A DNA stretch of 64,000 nucleotides, taken from assembly GCF_014191875.1 (NCBI RefSeq), contig NZ_JACHXD010000004.1:124001-188000 (forward strand), in the 5' to 3' direction. The stretch comes from Pseudoduganella violacea. Its GTDB lineage: Bacteria > Pseudomonadota > Gammaproteobacteria > Burkholderiales > Burkholderiaceae_D. A program made the translations under genes and the position numbers. Every line of letters begins with the position of its first letter. Position 1 is the stretch's first letter. The notes under the pieces were generated by a model. It was not told the DNA's origin and searched no databases. It saw only the letters and a program-made list of their open reading frames with translations. Shown piece after piece: positions 33,104 through 41,202 of the stretch.

Positions 33104-34087
33104 CTATGCTTGAAAGGTGTGCCGAGTACGACCTCGTTCGATGTCTATCTCGCCTTTTCGTCTATTCATGGCATAGTGGACTGTGCACTGAATCCGATAG
33201 TCTGTAAAGAAGCGCTTCAAAGTATCGTGCAATTCAAGTGCCCAAGAAAGCCGGTCTGCTTCTTTCGAAAAGAATTTACGAATCTTCTCTGGACTCTCGC
33301 GAAGGTGGAACACGTTGTTTCTAAACTCCCTAAGCGGATCCCAGTGAGTGTTGATCATTCGTCCTAACGCGTTCGACAAAGGGAGCAAGTCCTTGAAGCG
33401 TTCCGGGCGGTTTTTGGAAAGCAGAAGATGCATGTTCGCATTTTTAAATCCTTCGCATGTGACCGCTAGAAATCCGACCCAAGAGAAGAAGTAAATCCTG
33501 TTCTGAATTTCGTCATTGCGGCTCAGCTTTCCTGCCTTCCTCCATTTCGCATCGAGCTTTTCAAAGTTCTCACGCATCAAATCGGCCGCCTCGAAGTAGT
33601 GGGCATATAAGGTAAGAACTTTATCGTGATTTTTGCTGGGAAGTATATCGCCCGGCCGGGTGGAATCGATGTCAACAGCAAACATGCGCGGGGTATCTGT
33701 TAAATAATAGAGACCGCCTTCTGAGTTTAATTTACCTGAATCTACCGCATCAGAGAACGATTGCTCAATTTGCTCTGCACTAGCAAAGCCGAAACGAGGA
33801 AGACGCCCCCCCATAAATCGAGTCAGTCTCCAAAGGTCGAATCCGTCAATCTCGCCGTCGTCCCCGAAATCGAAATCAATCTCTCCCGTTTCCAATTGCA
33901 CCAGGCAACCTGCACCATGTTTGAAGTATTCGACGCCACCATCAAGAATGCCGTGCATAGGAATATCAGATTTCATCCATGCGAAAGAACTGTACGGCAT
34001 TGCCACTCCAGACCGATACATCAAAGCTACCGCTTCTCGTACGCGAGTTTGATATTCAATGATTAGCTGTTCGAGATTCTTATCCAT
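33104..34087 (-). CDS. DUF6896-like / HEPN-like fusion protein
   Basis: 327 residues from ATG 34087, preceded by AAGGA 9 nt upstream; the frame is open to 34147 without a better site. The first part (about 1-140) resembles DUF6896: IIEYQTRVREAVALMYRSG, MHGILDGGVEYFKHGAGCLV and DFDFGDDGEIDGFDLWRLTRFMG. The second part (about 155-327) is all helical, with FRNNVFHLRES giving an R-x4-H motif (Arg256, His261) like the catalytic motif of HEPN ribonucleases. The composition is clearly more AT-rich than the flanks. It is bracketed by two copies of the 81-residue gene and lies next to an integrase remnant. A defence or toxin-type role is possible but unproven. Confidence 0.65.
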   Translation of the reverse strand: MDKNLEQLIIEYQTRVREAVALMYRSGVAMPYSSFAWMKSDIPMHGILDGGVEYFKHGAGCLVQLETGEIDFDFGDDGEIDGFDLWRLTRFMGGRLPRFGFASAEQIEQSFSDAVDSGKLNSEGGLYYLTDTPRMFAVDIDSTRPGDILPSKNHDKVLTLYAHYFEAADLMRENFEKLDAKWRKAGKLSRNDEIQNRIYFFSWVGFLAVTCEGFKNANMHLLLSKNRPERFKDLLPLSNALGRMINTHWDPLREFRNNVFHLRESPEKIRKFFSKEADRLSWALELHDTLKRFFTDYRIQCTVHYAMNRRKGEIDIERGRTRHTFQA

Positions 34088-34204
34088 TCGAGCGAGTCCT
34101 TTTGCAGATACCTGCATATCGTCACTGACCGAATTGCGCCAACGCACTTCCGAACGCCTAAGCTTTTTGGAGCAACAGCGCCGGGAGTTCGGTCTTTGAT
34201 GCGA

Positions 34205-34450
34205 TTACTGGCCGACGCAGATGATTTTTGTCGCGTATTCCTTCGCTCCAGCCTTCTTCTTTTCCGCCCAGGCAATGGCTTCCTGCGCTTGGGCGATCGT
34301 CATCACCGTCGCTTTTTCCTTGTTCTTGATGAAGGAAACGCCTTCGAACACGCCCTCTTTGCTGCGCATCACCCGTGCGAAGACGGGCGGCTTGCTGCTG
34401 TCGCCGATTTTGTTTTGCTGAACCAGGTAACGCTGATCGTTGCTTTCCAT
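34205..34450 (-). CDS. 81-residue conserved-looking small protein (intact copy)
   Basis: From ATG 34450: MESNDQRYLVQQNKIG..., a charged single-domain protein with a predicted beta-rich start and a helix IAQAQEAIAWAEKKKAG, ending ATKIICVGQ. No signal or membrane segment. The family is not recognised. It lies directly downstream of tRNA-Asn copy 3 and its terminator. A frameshifted paralogue lies at 32627-32871; the similarity of the two copies stops within about 10 nt of the gene ends. Confidence 0.7.
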   Translation of the reverse strand: MESNDQRYLVQQNKIGDSSKPPVFARVMRSKEGVFEGVSFIKNKEKATVMTIAQAQEAIAWAEKKKAGAKEYATKIICVGQ

Positions 34451-34503
34451 GGGTATCGCTCGATATGAAGAAGTGGACCACCCCGCGAACGGGGCGTGAA
34501 ATG

Positions 34504-34536
34504 CAAAAAGCCCAACCAATAAAGGCTGGGCTTTTC
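34504..34536 (-). terminator. Terminator of tRNA-Asn copy 3
   Basis: On the minus strand AAGCCCAGCC...GGTTGGGCTTTTT, almost identical to the terminator of copy 2 (8288-8318). Confidence 0.85.
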
Positions 34537-34545
34537 ACTTTATTC

Positions 34546-34621
34546 TGGCTCCCCGACCTGGACTCGAACCAGGGACCTGCGGATTAACAGTCCGTCGCTC
34601 TACCGACTGAGCTATCAGGGA
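34546..34621 (-). tRNA. tRNA-Asn (GTT), copy 3
   Basis: 76 nt, identical to copies 1 and 2, with anticodon GTT and encoded CCA. It lies at the edge of the AT-rich scar with the integrase remnant; tRNA genes are common integration targets. Confidence 0.97.
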
Positions 34622-34632
34622 TTAGAGGCAAC

Positions 34633-34661
34633 AGTATATACTTTCAATCCAAGTCTCGCAA
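34633..34661 (-). promoter_or_regulatory. Promoter of tRNA-Asn copy 3
   Basis: On the minus strand TTGCGA, a 17-nt spacer and TATACT. The discriminator (GTTGCC) differs from that of copies 1 and 2. Confidence 0.7.
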
Positions 34662-34727
34662 GACTCTTTCTTTCCGGTACTTTTTGCTGCCTTTCGCGTT
34701 GCTATTGCAGCGCGAAGAACCAAGATT

Positions 34728-35930
34728 TTAGAGCACCTTGGCGATGGCGTCAACCACGATGTCGATATTGCGCGAGTTCAGCGCGGCCACGCAGATGCGG
34801 CCCGTGTCCACGGCGTAGATCGACTGTTCGCGCAGCTTGCCCACCTGCTCTTTCGTCAGGCCCGAGTAGGAGAACATGCCGACCTGCTCGCGCACGAAGT
34901 CGAAGTCGCGGCCAGGCGCCTTCTCTTTCAATTTCGTCACGAACGCCTCGCGCATTTCCTTGATGCGCACGCGCATGCCGGCCAGCTCATCTTCCCACAT
35001 CTGGCGCAGCTCTGGCGTGGACAACACGGTGGCCACCACTTTGCCGCCATGGACAGGCGGGTTGGAATAGTTGGTGCGTACCACGCGCTTGAGCTGCGAC
35101 AGCAGGCGCGAAGCTTCGTCGGCGCTGGATGCGACCACGCTCAGGGCGCCTACGCGCTCGCCGTACAGCGAGAACGATTTGGAGAAGGAGTTCGACACCA
35201 GCAGCGGCACGCCGGTGGCGGCGAAGCGGCGCACCACGGCGCCGTCTTCGGCGATGCCGGCGCCGAAGCCCTGGTAAGCCATGTCCAGGAAGGGAATCAG
35301 GCCGCCCGCCACGGCGGCGGCGATCACTTCGTCCCACTGCGACTGGCTGAGGTCAGCGCCGGTCGGGTTATGGCAGCAGGCGTGCAGCACGACGATGGAA
35401 CCGCGCGGCATGGCTTTCAACGCGGCCAGCATGGCGGCGAAGTTCACGCCATGGGTGCTGGCGTCGTAGTAGGCGTAGTTGTTGACCTTGAAGCCGGCGC
35501 TCTCGAACAGGGCACGGTGGTTTTCCCAGCTTGGGTCGCTGATGAAGACTTCGGAATCGGGCGAGAAACGCTGCAGGAAGTCGGCGCCCAGCTTCAGCGC
35601 GCCGGTGCCGCCGATAGCCTGCACAGTAATGGCGCGGCGCTCTTGAACTACGGCGCTGTCGGCCCCAAATACCAGCTCCTGCACCGCCTTGTCGTACGCG
35701 GCCAGGCCTTCGATCGGCAGGTAGGTGCGCGGCGTGGGCTGTTCGATCAGAAGGTGTTCCGCTTTCTGCACGCATGCCAGCAGCGGCACTTTGCCGTTGT
35801 CGTCATAATAGACACCGACGCCCAGGTTGATTTTGGCTGGGTTGGTGTCTGCGTTGAAGGCTTCGGTGATGCCCAGAATCGGGTCGCGCGGAGCCATTTC
35901 GATGGCACTGAAAACGGAAGGGTTCGTCAT
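34728..35930 (-). CDS. tyrB: Aromatic amino acid / aspartate aminotransferase (TyrB/AspC type)
   Basis: 400 residues from ATG 35930. A PLP-dependent class I aminotransferase of the aspartate/tyrosine group. The PLP lysine is Lys251 in SNSFSKSFSLYGERVGAL, with NPTG (188-191), Asp216 and Tyr219 around the cofactor. It transfers amino groups between aromatic or dicarboxylic amino acids and 2-oxoglutarate in the cytosol. It is divergent from uvrB with about 110 nt between them. TyrB versus AspC cannot be settled without alignment. Confidence 0.9.
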   Translation of the reverse strand: MTNPSVFSAIEMAPRDPILGITEAFNADTNPAKINLGVGVYYDDNGKVPLLACVQKAEHLLIEQPTPRTYLPIEGLAAYDKAVQELVFGADSAVVQERRAITVQAIGGTGALKLGADFLQRFSPDSEVFISDPSWENHRALFESAGFKVNNYAYYDASTHGVNFAAMLAALKAMPRGSIVVLHACCHNPTGADLSQSQWDEVIAAAVAGGLIPFLDMAYQGFGAGIAEDGAVVRRFAATGVPLLVSNSFSKSFSLYGERVGALSVVASSADEASRLLSQLKRVVRTNYSNPPVHGGKVVATVLSTPELRQMWEDELAGMRVRIKEMREAFVTKLKEKAPGRDFDFVREQVGMFSYSGLTKEQVGKLREQSIYAVDTGRICVAALNSRNIDIVVDAIAKVL

Positions 35931-36040
35931 GATAAGATTGGATTCGATTGGAAGCGGTTCGCAGAAATTTTGCCAATCGCCCGAAGAAAATCCGGTCAGG
36001 GCGTCCGGCAAACCAATATTCTATCAAAGGTCCCGACTAA

Positions 36041-38110
36041 ATGGCTGATCTAGCTACTCCCGGCGTTGTAGAGCCGACAGTGATTACCTTCCCCGATTCT
36101 CCCTTCAAGCTGCACCAGCCCTTCCCTCCCGCCGGCGATCAGCCGACCGCCATCGAAGGCCTGTGCGAGGGCATCAGCGACGGTTTGTCGTACCAGACCC
36201 TGCTCGGCGTGACCGGCTCCGGCAAGACCTATACGATGGCCAACGTCATCGCGCGCATGGGCCGCCCAGCCATCGTGTTCGCCCCCAACAAGACGCTGGC
36301 CGCGCAGCTCTACAGCGAATTCCGCGAGTTCTTCCCAGAGAACGCGGTCGAGTATTTCGTGTCCTACTACGACTACTATCAGCCGGAAGCTTATGTGCCG
36401 CAGCGTGACCTGTTCATCGAGAAGGATTCCTCGATCAACGAGCATATCGAGCAGATGCGCCTGTCCTGCACCAAGTCGCTGATGGAGCGGCGCGATGTGG
36501 TCATCGTGGCCACGGTGTCGGCGATTTACGGTATCGGTAATCCCAACGAATACCACCAGATGATCCTGACCTTGCGCGCCAACGACAAAGTCAGCCAGCG
36601 CGACGTGATCGCGCGCCTGATCCAGATGCAGTACACGCGCAATGAGGTGGACTTTGGCCGCGGCACCTTCCGCGTGCGCGGTGACACCATCGACATCTTC
36701 CCGGCCGAACACGCCGAGCTGGCGGTGCGCCTGGAGATGTTCGACGACGAGCTGGAATCGATCCAGCTGTTCGACCCGCTGACGGGCCGCGTGCGCCAGA
36801 AGATCCCGCGCTTCACCGTTTATCCCGGCTCGCACTATGTGACGCCGCGCTCCACCGTGCTGCGCGCCATCGAAACCATCAAGGACGAGCTGCGCGAACG
36901 CCTGGAGTTCTTCCGCAAGGAGAACAAGCTGATCGAGGAACAGCGCCTGGAGCAGCGCACCCGCTTCGATCTGGAGATGATGTCCGAAATCGGCTTCACC
37001 AAGGGCATCGAGAACTATTCGCGCCACCTGTCGGGCGCCAAGGCCGGCGAGCCGCCGCCGACGCTGATCGACTATCTGCCGAAGGATGCGCTGATGTTCC
37101 TGGACGAGTCGCATGTGCTGGTCGGCCAGTTGAGCGCCATGTACAACGGCGACCGTTCGCGCAAAACCAATCTGGTGGACTACGGCTTCCGCCTGCCCTC
37201 GGCACTGGACAACCGTCCGCTCAAGTTCGAGGAATTCGAGGGCAAGATGCGCCAGACGGTGTTCGTTTCCGCCACGCCGGCCGATTACGAGAAGAAGCAC
37301 GCCGACCAGGTGGTGGAACAGGTGGTGCGGCCGACCGGCCTGGTCGACCCGCAGGTGATCGTGCGTCCGGCACGCACCCAGGTGGACGATCTGATGTCCG
37401 AGATCCAGGACCGCGTCGCCAAGAACGAGCGCGTGCTGGTGACGACGCTGACCAAGCGCATGGCCGAGCAGTTGACCGAGTACCTGGGCGACCACGGCAT
37501 CAAGGTGCGCTATCTGCACAGCGACATCGAAACCGTGGAGCGCGTGGAAATCCTGCGCGACCTGCGCATCGGCACCTTCGACGTGCTGGTGGGGATCAAC
37601 CTGCTGCGCGAAGGCCTGGACTTGCCGGAAGTGTCGCTAGTGGCGATCCTGGACGCGGACAAGGAAGGCTTCCTGCGCTCCGAGCGCTCGCTGATCCAGA
37701 CCATCGGCCGCGCGGCGCGTAACCTGAACGGCGTGGCCCTGCTCTATGCCGACAATATGACCGACTCGATGGAACGCGCCATCGGCGAGACGGAACGCCG
37801 CCGCGCCAAGCAGATCGCCTTCAACGAAGCGAACGGCATCGTGCCGCGCGGCGTGCACAAGGTGATCAAGGACATGATCGATGGCGTCTACAGCCCAAGC
37901 GCGGCGCGCGAGGAGCTGGGCGTGGCCCAGGAAACGGCCAAGTACGAGGCCATGAGCGAGAAACAGATCAGCAAGGAGATCAAACGCCTGGAGAAGCAGA
38001 TGATCGACCACGCCAAGAACCTGGAGTTCGAAAAAGCCGCCCAGGTGCGCGACCAGCTGCACCATCTGAAGGAGCAGCTCTTCGGTGCGCCGGGCGCCGA
38101 CGTGATCTAA
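36041..38110 (+). CDS. uvrB: Excinuclease ABC subunit B
   Basis: 689 residues, full length. Helicase-type ATPase of nucleotide excision repair that loads on damaged DNA with UvrA and recruits UvrC. Walker A GVTGSGKT (56-63), beta-hairpin region [12 protein letters not shown] (about 108-119), DESHVLVGQ, helicase motifs QTIGRAARN, and a C-terminal UVR domain (about 645-682) that binds UvrC. A terminator follows at 38130. Confidence 0.98.
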   Translation: MADLATPGVVEPTVITFPDSPFKLHQPFPPAGDQPTAIEGLCEGISDGLSYQTLLGVTGSGKTYTMANVIARMGRPAIVFAPNKTLAAQLYSEFREFFPENAVEYFVSYYDYYQPEAYVPQRDLFIEKDSSINEHIEQMRLSCTKSLMERRDVVIVATVSAIYGIGNPNEYHQMILTLRANDKVSQRDVIARLIQMQYTRNEVDFGRGTFRVRGDTIDIFPAEHAELAVRLEMFDDELESIQLFDPLTGRVRQKIPRFTVYPGSHYVTPRSTVLRAIETIKDELRERLEFFRKENKLIEEQRLEQRTRFDLEMMSEIGFTKGIENYSRHLSGAKAGEPPPTLIDYLPKDALMFLDESHVLVGQLSAMYNGDRSRKTNLVDYGFRLPSALDNRPLKFEEFEGKMRQTVFVSATPADYEKKHADQVVEQVVRPTGLVDPQVIVRPARTQVDDLMSEIQDRVAKNERVLVTTLTKRMAEQLTEYLGDHGIKVRYLHSDIETVERVEILRDLRIGTFDVLVGINLLREGLDLPEVSLVAILDADKEGFLRSERSLIQTIGRAARNLNGVALLYADNMTDSMERAIGETERRRAKQIAFNEANGIVPRGVHKVIKDMIDGVYSPSAAREELGVAQETAKYEAMSEKQISKEIKRLEKQMIDHAKNLEFEKAAQVRDQLHHLKEQLFGAPGADVI

Positions 38111-38129
38111 GCAGCCCGCCTTCCTCAGC

Positions 38130-38160
38130 AACGCGCCGCCATTCCAGCGGCGCGTTTTTT
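38130..38160 (+). terminator. Terminator after uvrB
   Basis: A 9-bp stem ACGCGCCGC / GCGGCGCGT with a 7-nt loop and six T. It overlaps the stop of the convergent sdpI-like gene and may serve both strands. Confidence 0.85.
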
Positions 38161-38809
38161 ATTTCAGCGCGCCGTCCTGCTGCAGGCGCTTGTAGAAGAT
38201 GAAGGAGTAAGCGATGGGTACCACGCCCCATGCCCCCAGCAGCAGCACTTGCAGCGGCAACGGCGCGTTCAGCAAGGCCGCCAGCAGGCCAAGCACGCCG
38301 GTCGCCACCATGAAGCGGGCCGAGAAGCGGTGCGTGGCATGCCATACGCGTTCGTCGGCCAAGGTCCATGGCGTGCGGATGCCCAGGTAGAAATTGCGCT
38401 TGACCTTGCCCAGCGGGTTGCCAATCAGGATCAGCAGCAGGAACATGCCGGGCATGATGGCGCGCCCGATATCGAACTCCACGCCGCGCACCTGCAGCAG
38501 CATCACCGCCTGAAAATAGCCCATCGCGCCGATGATGGCGGTGACGAAGAAATCGGCCGTGCCCTGGAATGGCTTCATCTCGTATTTGCGCGGCGACAGG
38601 AACGGCAGCGCCAAGGCCAGCGCCAGCAGCAAGGCCATCAAGCCTGGCCCCAGCAGCCACACCTGCCAGCGCGGCCCGAAGCCATTGGCTTTGCCGTCCA
38701 GTCCCCAGTGATTCGGAATGATCTCCGGCAGCTGCGGGTAGCAGCAGGCCGTAATCGCGGCGGATACCAGGATCAACAGACAGCAGATTGCGAGATAGCG
38801 CTTGCTCAT
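38159..38809 (-). CDS. SdpI-family membrane protein (DUF1648 + SdpI)
   Basis: 216 residues, about six membrane segments. The N-terminal DUF1648 pattern is YPQLPEIIPNHWGLDGKANGFGPR; the SdpI part is GNPLGKVKRNFYLGIRTPWTLADERVWHATHRFSARFM. SdpI in Bacillus gives immunity to the SDP toxin and sequesters its regulator SdpR; in proteobacteria the role is not established. It overlaps the SdpR/ArsR gene by ATGA, so the classic sdpRI layout is kept. Confidence 0.9.
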   Translation of the reverse strand: MSKRYLAICCLLILVSAAITACCYPQLPEIIPNHWGLDGKANGFGPRWQVWLLGPGLMALLLALALALPFLSPRKYEMKPFQGTADFFVTAIIGAMGYFQAVMLLQVRGVEFDIGRAIMPGMFLLLILIGNPLGKVKRNFYLGIRTPWTLADERVWHATHRFSARFMVATGVLGLLAALLNAPLPLQVLLLGAWGVVPIAYSFIFYKRLQQDGALK

Positions 38810-39093
38810 GCCTTCTTCCCTTTCGGTTCGGTCACGGTCAGTTCCATCATCCAGGCCAGCATATCCTGCAGGACCGTGGTGTTCAGCGAATACCAGATGG
38901 TCTGGCCGTCGCGCCGGCGCGAAATCAGGTCGGCGTCGGCCAGCACCGCGAAGTGGTGCGACATCGTGGGCCGGCTCACATCGAAATGCGCAGCCAGCTC
39001 GCCGGCCGTCATCTCTCCCTGGCGCAGCAGGCGCAAAATCTCGCGCCGCGCCGGATCGGCCAAGGCTTTGAAAGTGTCGTTGCTCGCGTTCAT
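38806..39093 (-). CDS. SdpR/ArsR-family transcriptional repressor
   Basis: 95 residues, one winged helix: FKALADPARREILRLLRQGEMTAGELAAHFDVSRPTMSHHFAVLADADLISRRRDGQTIWYSLN. It lacks the Cys metal site of arsenical or zinc sensors, as expected for SdpR-like repressors. Two perfect palindromes lie upstream. It is coupled with the SdpI-like gene. Confidence 0.9.
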   Translation of the reverse strand: MNASNDTFKALADPARREILRLLRQGEMTAGELAAHFDVSRPTMSHHFAVLADADLISRRRDGQTIWYSLNTTVLQDMLAWMMELTVTEPKGKKA

Positions 39094-39108
39094 CGAATTA
39101 TGAATTCC

Positions 39109-39134
39109 ATCTAATTAGATATATTTCGAAATAT
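39109..39134. promoter_or_regulatory. Tandem palindromes before sdpR
   Basis: ATCTAATTAGAT (39109-39120) is followed directly by ATATTTCGAAATAT (39121-39134). Both are perfect and AT-rich, 16 nt before the sdpR start. They are likely operator and promoter elements for autoregulation. Confidence 0.65.
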
Positions 39135-39181
39135 AGGATGAAAAAATTGCCGCGTCAAGCGGCTAGGATGAAGTACAACCG

Positions 39182-39826
39182 CTACCAACCTATCGGTTTA
39201 TGTATGACGCGCCCCCGAGCATCAAGCAATTGCGCAGGAAATTGCGACGCAGCCAACGCAGAGCCACGGATCTGCTTCAGGAAGTCAATGTGCGGAAGTA
39301 AAGCGCGACTTGGATGCCTTTGCGGATTAAGTATGCCCACAAGCTTTCCAAGATCTGCCCGCGCCAACTTGATTGGAGTCAGAAGGTCAGAATCATTCGA
39401 AACCACCACGGCAATATCAAAACGATTAAGGTGAGCGTCGTGAATCAAGTGCGTCGCCAGGTTGACATCGGATCCCTTCTCCTCCGTCTTAATAACTTCA
39501 ACTGTAGCCGGGCCAGATACTGGCGGCACAGCCAAACGCGCACGCACCGTATGCGATAAGTAATGACCATAGATGATCTCCACACACGGAATCGTCACCA
39601 GCGCACGCAGGTAGGCTTGCTGCCGTGCCGGCTGCTGGGGATCGTTGGGCCTTGCACTGACCTTCGCTGTGAAGTATTTGATGGCAGTAATATCATTACC
39701 TGGCAGGTACGCTCGGCACATTGCCAAAATATTCAACCATCGATACGGAGTTCCTTTGAGAGAGCCAAAGTAAAGATTGAAGGCATCGACATACACGGTT
39801 GTCCTTGGTTTTACACCGCCAACCAT
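39182..39826 (-). CDS. NYN (PIN-like) domain putative ribonuclease
   Basis: 214 residues from ATG 39826, with a strong G-rich ribosome site (39833-39840) 6 nt upstream; the frame is open far upstream but through hairpins. NYN/LabA-type nuclease fold with acidic residues in order: Asp14 and Asn17 in VYVDAFNLYF, Asp120 in EKGSDVNLATHLIHDA, and Asp145/Asp147 in VVVSNDSDLLTPI. All metal-binding positions look intact. The C-terminal tail has no second domain. NYN proteins are metal-dependent RNases; the target here is unknown. The gene has its own promoter and a structured leader, and is more AT-rich than its flanks. Confidence 0.85.
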   Translation of the reverse strand: MVGGVKPRTTVYVDAFNLYFGSLKGTPYRWLNILAMCRAYLPGNDITAIKYFTAKVSARPNDPQQPARQQAYLRALVTIPCVEIIYGHYLSHTVRARLAVPPVSGPATVEVIKTEEKGSDVNLATHLIHDAHLNRFDIAVVVSNDSDLLTPIKLARADLGKLVGILNPQRHPSRALLPHIDFLKQIRGSALAASQFPAQLLDARGRVIHKPIGW

Positions 39827-39958
39827 TTTTGCCCCCCCCTGGAAATGCAGAAGCCCCCTTTCGGGGGCTCCGCACCCAAGCGCCAAAACGCTTGAGGAAG
39901 TTGGATGCAGGAGATACTTCGACCTCCGCGCCCAAGTGCCGAAGCGCTTGGGGAGATA
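39827..39958 (-). ncRNA. Structured leader RNA with repeated hairpins before the NYN gene
   Basis: On the minus strand, from the predicted start near 39959 to the NYN ATG, there are three hairpins. Hairpin 1 (39924-39955): CCCAAGCGC, loop TTCG, GCACTTGGG, with one mismatch. Hairpin 2 (39868-39900): CTCAAGCG..CGCTTGGG, with a G-U pair. Hairpin 3 (39852-39869): AGCCCCC, loop GAAA, GGGGGCT. Hairpins 1 and 2 are imperfect repeats of about 32 nt, both ending GCGGAG, and changes between them tend to keep pairing. Hairpin 3 has no T run. Role unknown: leader control, or a separate small RNA. Confidence 0.55.
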
Positions 39959-39965
39959 TGGAAAT

Positions 39966-39994
39966 ATGCTAGTGGATTTCGGCGAGGCCGTCAA
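39966..39994 (-). promoter_or_regulatory. Sigma70-type promoter of the NYN leader
   Basis: On the minus strand TTGACG (39994-39989), a 17-nt spacer and TAGCAT (39971-39966). It lies about 40 nt past the marC stop. A second TTGACG about 20 nt upstream could be an alternative -35. Confidence 0.65.
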
Positions 39995-40035
39995 CTTGCG
40001 GTTTTTCTCCGTCAAACTCCATTTCACACAGCTAG

Positions 40036-40632
40036 TTATAGGGTTTTGACGAATTCGCGGATGCCGCCCATCAGCATCTCGATCGACATGGCGGCCAGGA
40101 TCAGGCCCATCAAACGCTCGAACGCCGTCATCACTTGCGGGCCAAGGACTTTCTGCAGGCGCTCGGCGCCGAGGAAGACGGCCAGCCAGACCACCAGCAG
40201 CGCGCCCAGCGCGGCCACATGCACCAGCACTTCATGGGTGCTCTCGCGCGAGAACAACAGCACGGTGGCCAGGGCCGAAGGGCCGGCCAGGGCGGGAATC
40301 GCCAGCGGTACGATGAAGGGTTCGCCGCCTTCGGTGCGACCCAGCACGCCGTCGGGATGCGGGAAGATCATGCGGATGGCGATCAGCAGCAGGATCACGC
40401 TGCCGGCGATGCGCAGCGAGGCTTCGGACAGCGACAGCGCGTTCAGGAAGTGGCGGCCGAAGAACATGAAGATCAGCAGCACGGCGCTGGCGATCAGACA
40501 TTCGCGGATGACGACGCGCGGGCGGCGCGCCGGCGGCACGGAGGACATGGCGGCGGCGAATAAAGGCACGTTGCCAAAGGGGTCTGTCACCAGCAGCAAC
40601 AGGATAAAAGTCTGGAGGAAGTTCTGAGTCAT
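40036..40632 (-). CDS. MarC-family integral membrane protein
   Basis: 198 residues from ATG 40632. Six hydrophobic segments. MarC/YchE/YhgN pattern: LVTDPFGNVPLF near the start, PLAIPALAGPSALATVLL in the middle, and a final GPQVMTAFERLMGLILAAMSIEMLMGGI. The family's function is unsettled; the old link to antibiotic resistance was withdrawn for E. coli MarC. It lies upstream of the NYN gene on the same strand but a promoter separates them. Confidence 0.88.
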   Translation of the reverse strand: MTQNFLQTFILLLLVTDPFGNVPLFAAAMSSVPPARRPRVVIRECLIASAVLLIFMFFGRHFLNALSLSEASLRIAGSVILLLIAIRMIFPHPDGVLGRTEGGEPFIVPLAIPALAGPSALATVLLFSRESTHEVLVHVAALGALLVVWLAVFLGAERLQKVLGPQVMTAFERLMGLILAAMSIEMLMGGIREFVKTL

Positions 40633-40760
40633 GAAAAGCCTTGGGGATTGGCTGCGAAAATGCAAGCCGTTTGCGATATGGTACCTTGCGCAATGGGGCG
40701 GCGGCAAATCCGGTTTTCCGATAAGGGTATTTGGCGGCAGATAATGCTAAAATCCCCGGC

Positions 40761-41111
40761 GTGAAACGACTTGTGCTCATTTTCCTGCTCGCCATCCTCC
40801 CGCTCCAGTATGCCTGGTCGGCGGCTGCCGCCTATTGCGGACACGAGTCGGGCAAGAGCCAGCACTTCGGCCATCACGCGCATGAGCATAAAGACAAGGC
40901 TGGCGCGGAAAAACCGATCGAAATCAAAAAGTCCACCAAGATCCATGACGATTGCGGCGTCTGCCACCTGTCGCTGCAAGCGTCGCTGCTGCCCGCTCCC
41001 ACACCCGTACTGTCGCCGGACAGCGGGGCATGGCCGCCGCAAGAGGCGCCGCCGTTCACTTCCTTTATCGCCGACGGGCCCAAGCGCCCCGACTGGCGCC
41101 GTCTCGCCTGA
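40761..41111 (+). CDS. czcI: CzcI-like periplasmic protein of the metal efflux operon
   Basis: 116 residues from a GTG at 40761, chosen because the signal peptide VKRLVLIFLLAILPLQYAWSAAA begins there. The mature part carries metal-type residues: YCGHESG, a His cluster HFGHHAHEHKDK, and DDCGVCHLS. Its size and place before czcC match CzcI of Cupriavidus, a small exported protein tied to regulation or metal handling. An in-frame TTG at 40731 is a weaker start. Confidence 0.75.
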   Translation: MKRLVLIFLLAILPLQYAWSAAAAYCGHESGKSQHFGHHAHEHKDKAGAEKPIEIKKSTKIHDDCGVCHLSLQASLLPAPTPVLSPDSGAWPPQEAPPFTSFIADGPKRPDWRRLA

Positions 41112-41202
41112 CGCGGCGAGACTTGCCTCTTCCCTGAGCATTTCAACAATTTAGCCAGACAGACCAGTCTCGTCGAATTCCATCCCTTTCCAGGAGAATT
41201 CG

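Noticed and set aside
39845..39958. A CRISPR array in the repeats before the NYN gene
   Set aside because: Only two imperfect repeats with one short interval are present, each a self-contained hairpin, and no cas gene is nearby.
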